DNA from: a virus | Direction: 5' to 3' (one strand) | Virus record (IMG/VR): IMGVR_UViG_3300033145_001836 | Span: 1 to 44,049 of that record | Length of the DNA: 44,049 nucleotides | In this document: piece after piece, positions 6,518 to 12,625 of the stretch | Position numbering within the stretch: the stretch's first letter is position 1 | Layout of the letters: the number at the start of each line of letters is the position of its first letter | The notes under the pieces: generated by a model | Databases searched by the model: none | The model's input: only the letters and a program-made list of their open reading frames with translations | What the model was told of the DNA's origin: nothing | Translations under genes and position numbers: made by a program

Positions 6518-6711
6518 GAAGAAAGAATCAGATGCTGACCTTGTCGTTTAGAGTAGAAAAAGTTGACTACGACAAGCTACAATTAATCTTGGCGAGGAAG
6601 GGATTCAAGAGAGGAGAGCAATCCCGCCTATTACAAAAAGCTTTATCAAAAGTATTAGATGAAGAAACCGCAAGGTTATCTAAAGAAATAAGGGAAATAC
6701 TTGGCATTTAA
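6514..6711 (+). CDS. Putative ribbon-helix-helix DNA-binding protein (65 aa, TTG start)
   Basis: The TTG at 6514 has AAGGAG 7 bases upstream; no ATG is better placed. The fold looks like a short N-terminal strand (MLTLSFRVEKV) followed by two basic helices (YDKLQLILARKGF, EQSRLLQKALSKVL), the layout of Arc/CopG-type dimeric repressors. If so, it is the only candidate transcription regulator I can see, and might bind one of the dyads in this genome. Both steps are inference. Confidence 0.5.
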   Translation: MRRKNQMLTLSFRVEKVDYDKLQLILARKGFKRGEQSRLLQKALSKVLDEETARLSKEIREILGI

Positions 6712-6744
6712 CTTTGTAAAACTTTATAAAGAAAGGGCTAAAAC

Positions 6745-7140
6745 TTGGATAACTCAACAAAGTATAAAGTAGGTAGTGCGGTTTTTAGTAACAAGTTCGG
6801 ATTAGGTATCGTTGTAGAGGTTCAACCTGAAAATAACTTGATAAAGGCAAGGATGCTAGAGACAGATAAGATTGAGTCTTTATCCCTTGGGGGAAAGAGT
6901 ATAAAATTAATCAAGGACTATGACCCTGAATTAGCCTTACCAAGAGAGTTAAAGAGCACAGAGGCTTTAAGAGAAGAACGCAGAAAGCTAGCGGGTATAA
7001 AAGAAGTAAGAAAATCCACCAAGGCTAAAACTAGAAAACCAAAGCTAGATACTACTGAAATGGAGCTTAAAATTAAGGAGAAAGTATTAAGAGGCGAAAA
7101 GGTAAACCTAGAAGACTTGATTAGAAAGGGCTTGTTATGA
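6745..7140 (+). CDS. Protein with Tudor-like N-terminal domain (131 aa, TTG start)
   Basis: The start is TTG 6745 after GAAAGGG. Residues 5-55 (YKVGSAVFSNKFGLGIVVEV) resemble the small beta-barrel at the C-terminus of UvrD/PcrA helicases (VGDxVxHxKFGxGxV), which binds RNA polymerase in that family. The rest is a Lys/Arg-rich linker and helix. The last 4 bases overlap the next ATG (ATGA). A free-standing Tudor-like domain might target host RNA polymerase; that is inference. Confidence 0.55.
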   Translation: MDNSTKYKVGSAVFSNKFGLGIVVEVQPENNLIKARMLETDKIESLSLGGKSIKLIKDYDPELALPRELKSTEALREERRKLAGIKEVRKSTKAKTRKPKLDTTEMELKIKEKVLRGEKVNLEDLIRKGLL

Positions 7141-7418
7141 GGTATTTAATCATTACTTCAGAAATTAAAGAAAAGAGGGATGAGGATTTTACACCCGAAA
7201 CTCAAGTGATAATAGTAGAAAGTTTGGATGGATACAGTGCCATGAAGAAAGAGCTTACCTTTAGAATAATTAATCCTGACCCAGTCGAGTTCCTGAAGCA
7301 TCCAAATCAAATGATTACTTTTAAGAGGAGATTTAACGGTTTAGGTTCATGGGGATTTTGTGGGAGAATAGCTACTTATTTCCAAGGCTTGTTAGCAAGA
7401 AGGAAGGAGGAAAAGTAG
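7137..7418 (+). CDS. Hypothetical protein (93 aa)
   Basis: Starts within the stop of the preceding gene (ATGA), so it is probably translationally coupled. It is a strand-rich protein with a basic C-terminus. No known motif. Its TAG stop shares one base with the next GTG. Confidence 0.65.
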   Translation: MRYLIITSEIKEKRDEDFTPETQVIIVESLDGYSAMKKELTFRIINPDPVEFLKHPNQMITFKRRFNGLGSWGFCGRIATYFQGLLARRKEEK

Positions 7419-7678
7419 TGAAAAAGAAAGAAAGGTTTAAACATCCAAGTAAGAAACAGTTATTTCATAGAAAAAGGTTTCAAGCGGTAGGATTATTGTG
7501 CAGGATGCTAGGGAGTGCCAAATATCTTTTAGATGAACCAGGCTATTATGGGAATTTTGGTAATGTTCTTACCGAATCCGAAAAGACAGACCTAAGGATA
7601 GCCAGAAATGCACTTGAGAACCTCAAAAAAGGATGGAAGAAAAATGAAGTTTGGCTTAAGGAAGAAATAGAACGATAA
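7418..7678 (+). CDS. Basic hypothetical protein (86 aa, GTG start)
   Basis: GTG at 7418 is preceded by AAGGAGG at 7-base spacing, which decides the start; the frame is open further upstream. The N-terminus is Lys/Arg-rich (KKKERFKHPSKKQLFHRKR), then helical. Nucleic-acid binding is plausible, unproven. Confidence 0.6.
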   Translation: MKKKERFKHPSKKQLFHRKRFQAVGLLCRMLGSAKYLLDEPGYYGNFGNVLTESEKTDLRIARNALENLKKGWKKNEVWLKEEIER

Positions 7679-7697
7679 ACACAAAGGGAGACTTTAG

Positions 7698-7886
7698 ATG
7701 AAATCATGGAAGACAAAAGACGGTAGAGAGATACCCATTGGGGATTTAACCGATGAACACTTATTAAACATAGTAGCTATGTTGGAGAAAAACATAGTCT
7801 ACAGTGAAGCTTGGTTGAAGATTTTGAAGGGAGAAATAGAAATGAGAGCTCCTGATTATATTTATTCAGTCGAGCATGGATTTTAG
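7698..7886 (+). CDS. Conserved-type small phage protein (62 aa)
   Basis: The N-terminal WKTKDGREIPIGDLTDEHLL is a pattern I have seen in unknown small phage proteins: a two-strand hairpin followed by a 'DLTDEHL' helix. Preceded by AAAGGGAG. Function unknown. Confidence 0.65.
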   Translation: MKSWKTKDGREIPIGDLTDEHLLNIVAMLEKNIVYSEAWLKILKGEIEMRAPDYIYSVEHGF

Positions 7887-7908
7887 AAACTTAGTAAGGA
7901 GATTCCTA

Positions 7909-8862
7909 ATGAAACTTTGGACAAAGGATAAAGATTTCACCTTCATAGATAACAATATGCTACAAATGGTAAGGAACTGTCCCCAAAAGGCTTTTTTCAG
8001 ATTAACAGAAGGACTTGTATTGAGTGAACATACTCCCGCTACTTACTTTGGAACAATCTGGCATGAAGCAATGCTTAAATTGTGGGGGTCTTGGATTCCT
8101 ATAAGCCCAGAGGGAGAATCTAAAAAATCACGTACTTTGGAAAAACCTTGGGATATTACAAGAGCCGTACCTGTTGCAATGGGATATGACAAAAGTATGG
8201 AAGATGAAGCAAAAGGGAAAACTAAGTGGAGACTAGCCCAAGCACTTGAGGAATACTATCACTTTAGAACGGAGGATTATTCCTACCAAAAGTATGCTGA
8301 AGAAAACTTGACTCTTCTAGCAGAGGAATTTATTTCTTATCCTATTGTTCCTAAGGTTTTTTACTGCGGGATGATTGATAGAGTGGTAAGGAATAGGGAG
8401 ACAGGAAGAATAACTATTATTGATTATAAAACCACCTCATGGAATCAGATAATGGATAATGTATGGGCTTTGTCCCCACAATTTATAGGATATGTCTGGC
8501 TTGTTAAGAAAGCCTTTAAGTTAGATGCAGATGTATTCCTCCTGGATTTGTTCCAGATGCAATCAAAGAAGACAAATAAATTCCTGAGGAGAGAAATAGC
8601 CATCCCACAGTGGATGCTTGATGAGTGGGAAGAAAGAAGAAGAAAAGAAGTTCTTTCCTTACTTGACTCTGAAGCACCATATCTTAATAAGCCCGCATGT
8701 TCTGACTACGGCGGATGTCCTTATTTTGCCCTTTGCAGCCAGCCACCAGAGGTAAGAAGGAACATTATGGATGTGATGTTTACACGGAGTATATGGGATA
8801 TCCATGGAAACATACCAATTGATGAAGAAGGGTTTAATAATTTTTTAAAAGAAGGGAGTTGA
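7909..8862 (+). CDS. PD-(D/E)XK nuclease, RecB/Cas4-like (317 aa)
   Basis: The start at ATG 7909 is chosen for its AAGGAG; the frame is open from 7876. Nuclease core: G48-x3-H52, D157 (GMIDRV), D172-x-K174 (IIDYKTT), then a Q/Y pair (Q191, Y195). Cys24 (RNCPQKAFF) and the C-terminal trio C264, C270, C276 fit the four-cysteine iron-sulphur cluster of Cas4/AddB-type nucleases. It probably processes DNA ends for recombination or replication. It sits directly before a Sak4-like ATPase and an ssDNA-binding protein, a common phage recombination set. No other CRISPR gene is present, so this is not a CRISPR component. Confidence 0.85.
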   Translation: MKLWTKDKDFTFIDNNMLQMVRNCPQKAFFRLTEGLVLSEHTPATYFGTIWHEAMLKLWGSWIPISPEGESKKSRTLEKPWDITRAVPVAMGYDKSMEDEAKGKTKWRLAQALEEYYHFRTEDYSYQKYAEENLTLLAEEFISYPIVPKVFYCGMIDRVVRNRETGRITIIDYKTTSWNQIMDNVWALSPQFIGYVWLVKKAFKLDADVFLLDLFQMQSKKTNKFLRREIAIPQWMLDEWEERRRKEVLSLLDSEAPYLNKPACSDYGGCPYFALCSQPPEVRRNIMDVMFTRSIWDIHGNIPIDEEGFNNFLKEGS

Positions 8863-8867
8863 GAGAA

Positions 8868-9695
8868 ATGGCTTACAGTGAAAAACCTTCTAAGACCATA
8901 AGTGAAATGGCTGAGGAAGATAACAAAGAACCTCTTATTAAGAGGAAAGCATTTTTGTTAATGGGGATTCCAGGTTCAGGAAAAACTTATGCAGCGGGTA
9001 CATTCGACCCTTCATGGAAGGGACTGTTCTTAGATATTGATGATAAAGCAGATGCTTTACAGGAACATATTAACAGTGGAAGCATAACAAGAATAGATTT
9101 AAGATATTCCCCTGATAGATGTTCCATGCTGTATAATAAAATTCAAGATATCAAATTAGACTTAAAAACATCAATAGATAAATACCAATTTGGTTATGTT
9201 GATAGTTTGTCTACTTTATACCCTATTTTTGAGAGTGCATCTTTAAGAACCCTTGGAGGGAAAACAGTAACTTGGGACCACATGAAGTGGATTGATAAAG
9301 AAATATGGGATTTTTTATACCGAATAGTTGGTACTATTCCTTATTTAGTGCTTACAGCCCATGAGGATATTAGAGGAGACAGTGATGCTACCATGAAAGT
9401 AGTCCCGTTTGCTCGTAAGGCTTTAAGTAATGCCATTCCTGGGAGGTTCAAGGAAATATACCATGCTACAACAGTTAATGATGGGGAAAACGTTTGCTAT
9501 GTTTGGGAAACACGACCCTCTGGTATTTATGGTTCTAATACCCTTATCCCAGGATTACCATTTCAAGTTCCTAATAACTTTGGTTTATTACTGTCAACTA
9601 ATTGGAGAAAGGTGGGTGATGTCGATGGTGCAATAAAGAAGTACAAAGAAGCAACAGGGTTAGAGGTAACCAAATGGAAACCTTTAGCTTCTTAA
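8868..9695 (+). CDS. Sak4-like RecA-fold ATPase (275 aa)
   Basis: The Walker A motif GIPGSGKT is at residues 33-40. A Walker B-like strand (YQFGYVDS) lies about 70 residues later, followed by a RecA-like core with a conserved-looking VLTAHE. The length and its place between a Cas4-like nuclease and a DUF669-like protein fit the Sak4/AAA_24 phage single-strand annealing ATPases. It should load on ssDNA with its SSB partner for recombination-dependent replication. ATG 8868 is preferred to TTG 8859 because GGGAG lies about 9 bases before the ATG and touches the TTG. Confidence 0.8.
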   Translation: MAYSEKPSKTISEMAEEDNKEPLIKRKAFLLMGIPGSGKTYAAGTFDPSWKGLFLDIDDKADALQEHINSGSITRIDLRYSPDRCSMLYNKIQDIKLDLKTSIDKYQFGYVDSLSTLYPIFESASLRTLGGKTVTWDHMKWIDKEIWDFLYRIVGTIPYLVLTAHEDIRGDSDATMKVVPFARKALSNAIPGRFKEIYHATTVNDGENVCYVWETRPSGIYGSNTLIPGLPFQVPNNFGLLLSTNWRKVGDVDGAIKKYKEATGLEVTKWKPLAS

Positions 9696-9729
9696 ACAAG
9701 CATAAACCTTAAAACTCAAAGGAAACAAA

Positions 9730-10218
9730 ATGCCAAACGAGAATCCTCTAGAAGATAGCTTTGAACCTATCGATGTTGAAGGCTTTGAGACCGAAATTGA
9801 TAAGACTAAGATACCTCCTCTGAAAGAAGGTAAATATAGGTTCAAGGTTTACGATTATGCTTTGGGTAAGTCTAGAAAAAGCAATAATCGGTATATCAAG
9901 TTTAAATGCGAAGTAGTAGGTGATGCTGAGGAAGATAATAATGGAAAAAAATGCCAAACAAGAATCTTGATGATTGAAGGACCTGGGTTTGGGTTTTTCC
10001 TTGATTTTGCATCCTCAGTTACGCCATCAAGGAATTGGGGTAAAAAGGCAACCAAGCTAGACTTAGGATATTTTGAGTCATTTAATGGTTGTGAGTTTCT
10101 AGCCGACGTTGAGCTGGACTACCAAGTTGATTCCAATGGGGATTTTGTTCTTGATGATGAAGGAAATAAAAAACCTACTGGATACAACTCCATGACCACT
10201 GTTTATAGTATAAGGTAA
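9730..10218 (+). CDS. DUF669-like ssDNA-binding protein (162 aa)
   Basis: An acidic N-terminus precedes PPLKEGKYRFKVYDYALGKS and SNNRYIKFKCEVV, the strand pattern of DUF669-type OB-fold proteins that accompany Sak4-like ATPases in phages. It probably coats ssDNA and stimulates the upstream ATPase. Spacing is 34 bases after the ATPase gene. No known zinc or catalytic residues. Two hairpins follow its stop codon. Confidence 0.75.
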   Translation: MPNENPLEDSFEPIDVEGFETEIDKTKIPPLKEGKYRFKVYDYALGKSRKSNNRYIKFKCEVVGDAEEDNNGKKCQTRILMIEGPGFGFFLDFASSVTPSRNWGKKATKLDLGYFESFNGCEFLADVELDYQVDSNGDFVLDDEGNKKPTGYNSMTTVYSIR

Positions 10219-10251
10219 AAATCCCTTCCAAAACTCAATTGGGGAAGGAAA

Positions 10252-10289
10252 ACTGGTGGGTAGGCAAGCTACCCTGCCTACCTGCCAGT
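10252..10289 (+). promoter_or_regulatory. Strong 15-bp RNA hairpin after the ssDNA-binding gene
   Basis: ACTGGTGGGTAGGCA (10252-10266) pairs along its whole length with TGCCTACCTGCCAGT (10275-10289), with two G-U pairs and an 8-base loop. An alternative hairpin, GGGTAG/CTACCC (10258-10263 with 10269-10274), competes with it. A weaker hairpin CCTTCC/GGAAGG lies at 10224-10248. No U-tract follows, so it is not a classical terminator. mRNA processing, stability or translational control are options. Confidence 0.55.
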
Positions 10290-10312
10290 GATACTAAAGT
10301 AAGGAGATAGAG

Positions 10313-10462
10313 ATGCATCCTTTAAGTGAAAGATTTGTTAAGTTACAAAAAGGGGTCCAGAAGGAACTTAGGGTTAGGGAAGAGATTAAGAATAAAAAAG
10401 ACCCCTTAAGCTTTGAAGAAATAAGCAAGCTAGTAAAAGAAGTAAGGAGAAAGATTTTATGA
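10313..10462 (+). CDS. Small basic hypothetical protein (49 aa)
   Basis: Preceded by AAGGAGATAGAG. A helical Lys/Arg-rich peptide (MHPLSERFVK...RRKIL). Its stop overlaps the next ATG (ATGA). Confidence 0.55.
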   Translation: MHPLSERFVKLQKGVQKELRVREEIKNKKDPLSFEEISKLVKEVRRKIL

Positions 10463-10539
10463 TAGTATTCTTGATAAGAATCGTTTTCCTAATTACTTTT
10501 GGAGTAGCTGTTTATGTTTATATTAAGAAAACCTGGTAA
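10459..10539 (+). CDS. Micro membrane protein (26 aa)
   Basis: Begins in the ATGA overlap and consists of one hydrophobic span (FLIRIVFLITFGVAVYVYI) with a KKTW tail. Translational coupling supports it, but the length makes it uncertain. Confidence 0.45.
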   Translation: MIVFLIRIVFLITFGVAVYVYIKKTW

Positions 10540-10553
10540 GGGAGGATTTGGAA

Positions 10554-10652
10554 ATGCTAATCATGATAGGAAAGATAACCATAGTAATGTTAATTCTTGG
10601 ATTTTTCTGTTTCCTTGCGGATGATGAATGGTTTGAAAGATACTTTGGTTAA
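10554..10652 (+). CDS. Micro membrane protein (32 aa)
   Basis: A GGGAGGATTTGG ribosome site precedes ATG 10554. One hydrophobic segment (ITIVMLILGFFCFLA) is followed by the acidic tail DDEWFERYFG. Two such micro membrane proteins lie back to back here. Confidence 0.5.
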   Translation: MLIMIGKITIVMLILGFFCFLADDEWFERYFG

Positions 10653-10677
10653 TATTAAGCAAAAAGGAGGTTAGTTA

Positions 10678-11085
10678 ATGTATTTTATATATGTAGATGG
10701 AGCATCAAGGGGTAATCCAGGAAAATCCGCATGTGCCTGTGTTATTATGAAGGACAGAAAATCCTTTCATAAGAAGTATAAATACTTAGGACCTGATAAA
10801 ACTAATAATTATGCAGAGTATCAAGGGGTCATACTTGGAATGGAGCAAGCCTTTTACCTCAGGCTTGACCATATAACTATCTTCAGTGATAGTAAGTTAG
10901 TGGTTAGACAAGTTACTAACAAGTGGAGTGTCCTGGCTAAGACCCTCAAGCCCTTAAACCGAGAGGTAAAAAGGCTATCTAGGGGATTTGATAGTTTTAA
11001 GATTAAGTTAATCCCTAGAGGAATAAATAAAAAAGCAGATGAGTTATGTAATCTTTGTTTAGATAAGGAGTTAAGCAAAAAATGA
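10678..11085 (+). CDS. Ribonuclease H-like protein (135 aa)
   Basis: All RNase H active-site carboxylates appear in order: YVDGASRGNPG (Asp), NNYAEYQG (Glu), IFSDSKLV (Asp) and NKKADELCN (Asp). The length is usual for a single-domain type 1 enzyme of the RVT_3 kind. It should cut RNA in RNA-DNA hybrids, most simply primers made by the phage or host. It follows AAAGGAGG and overlaps the methyltransferase gene by 4 bases (ATGA). Confidence 0.9.
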   Translation: MYFIYVDGASRGNPGKSACACVIMKDRKSFHKKYKYLGPDKTNNYAEYQGVILGMEQAFYLRLDHITIFSDSKLVVRQVTNKWSVLAKTLKPLNREVKRLSRGFDSFKIKLIPRGINKKADELCNLCLDKELSKK

Positions 11086-12350
11086 AAATATCCACAGAAG
11101 AAATAATTGTTCCTGAGGATAGATGGGACAGGGACTTATCCAACACTGATGGGCTAAAGGAATCTATTGAGGAACATGGTATAATAGAACCTATTGTATT
11201 ATCCTCTGGGAATCTCTTGGTAGCTGGAATGAGAAGATTAACCTTTGCCAAGGAGTTGGGATTAGCAACTGTGCCTATAGTGCTCTTAGGTGATTTAACT
11301 CCTTATAAAAGAAAGTGTTTAGAACTAGAGGAGAACATAAGAAGGAAAAACCTTACTTGGGCAGAGACGGATGTTCAAACAGCATCCCTGCATAAGCTAA
11401 AGCTCCAGGTAGAAGGGCAACGGAAAGATGGTAGGTACACAGATAAAGAAAAAGGCTGGTCTTTAGAGAACACAGCTAAGCTACTTGGGGTCAGTAAGGC
11501 AAGTATATCTCAATCCATGACTATATCCAAAGCATTAAACAACGACCCCTCCTTAGCTGAAGAAAAAAGCAGGAAACTTGCCCTAAGTAAGATAAAGAGA
11601 AGAGAAATACAAGAAATAAATAAAATTCTGGCTGAGAGAGCTAGCGAGGAAACCTCAGATATGTTCCTTATCGGGGATAATAAGGACTTGATAACTGGAG
11701 TAGAAAGTGAATCAATAGGAATGGTTCTTACGGATGTTCCTTATGATATACAAGCAGAAGATTTCTATAACAGGTTTGATGGTAGACTTCAATACGAAGA
11801 TACTAGGTTTGATGACAAAGGAACAACCCAAGGAGTATTGGACTTAAGGGATGAGTTATACAGGGTGTTGGTCCCAGGGAGCTTCTTAGTAATGTTCTGT
11901 GGTCAAGACCAGTTTTTTACCCTAAGGGAACACTATGGTAAAAAGTTTAATGTCCGATACCTCCCTGTAATATGGAACAAAATAACAAGGGGGTTCTGTC
12001 CTGAACCAGATAGAAATATACCTTTTAATTATGAACAAATACTAATAGCAAGAAAAGGATTTAGGCTTTTTAACCTAAATACTCCCTTAGGGGAAAACTG
12101 GGGGGATGTATGGGATTGTAGAAAGGTGAGTTCATCAAATAAGGTAGGGATTAATGAGAAGCCTATTCTACTTTTACAGAACATCATTAGGCTTTGCAGC
12201 AATCGTAAAGAGGTTATTTTAGACCCCTATTGTGGGGTGGGTTCTACACTAGTAGCAAGTGTCCAGCTTGATAGAAAAGGTATAGGTTTTGATAAAAACC
12301 CTGAAGCTATTGCTGTAGCTAAAACAAGGATTGAGGAATTGAATGAATGA
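11082..12350 (+). CDS. ParB-HTH-DNA methyltransferase fusion (422 aa)
   Basis: Residues 1-80 are a ParB/Srx-like domain (GLKESIEEHGIIEPIVL, LLVAGMRRLTFAKELG). Residues 125-150 form a ParB-type helix-turn-helix (TAKLLGVSKASISQSM). Residues 195-420 are a beta-class adenine/cytosine-N methyltransferase: motif IV is DVPY at 218-221, a NEKP motif lies near 358-361, and motif I is DPYCGVGST at 381-389. DVPY replaces the common DPPY. No restriction enzyme lies nearby, so it is probably an orphan methylase protecting phage DNA or marking sites. The order motif IV before motif I is normal for this class. Confidence 0.85.
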   Translation: MKISTEEIIVPEDRWDRDLSNTDGLKESIEEHGIIEPIVLSSGNLLVAGMRRLTFAKELGLATVPIVLLGDLTPYKRKCLELEENIRRKNLTWAETDVQTASLHKLKLQVEGQRKDGRYTDKEKGWSLENTAKLLGVSKASISQSMTISKALNNDPSLAEEKSRKLALSKIKRREIQEINKILAERASEETSDMFLIGDNKDLITGVESESIGMVLTDVPYDIQAEDFYNRFDGRLQYEDTRFDDKGTTQGVLDLRDELYRVLVPGSFLVMFCGQDQFFTLREHYGKKFNVRYLPVIWNKITRGFCPEPDRNIPFNYEQILIARKGFRLFNLNTPLGENWGDVWDCRKVSSSNKVGINEKPILLLQNIIRLCSNRKEVILDPYCGVGSTLVASVQLDRKGIGFDKNPEAIAVAKTRIEELNE

Positions 12351-12582
12351 GAATCCTTCAAAAGCCCTAGAGGAGTTGAGGGCTCACGCTAAGTTACAGA
12401 TGGTTATGTTTAGGGGGGAACCTCATGGGGATAGACAAGAACTTATCCTGGAACAACTTAGCCTAATTGTTGTATGGGCTAATCAGGGTTTGGAAATTAT
12501 GAGAAAAATAGACAAAGCTAGCCAGGAGTTGGATAAGCTAGTTGAGTTATATTATTTAGGGAAATCCTTAGGGGAGGATTAA
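12343..12582 (+). CDS. Small hypothetical helical protein (79 aa)
   Basis: The ATG at 12343 overlaps the last 8 bases of the methyltransferase gene. The protein is helical and acidic, with a possible short coiled coil near its C-terminus (IMRKIDKASQELDKLVELYY). No family recognised. The polymerase gene starts 43 bases later. Confidence 0.65.
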   Translation: MNENPSKALEELRAHAKLQMVMFRGEPHGDRQELILEQLSLIVVWANQGLEIMRKIDKASQELDKLVELYYLGKSLGED

Positions 12583-12625
12583 CTTAGGAAAACCTAGATT
12601 GGAGAAAAAGAATGGAGATAATTAA

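Noticed and set aside
7909-8862. Cas4 as part of a CRISPR system
   Set aside because: There are no cas1/cas2 genes and no array; the neighbours are phage recombination genes.
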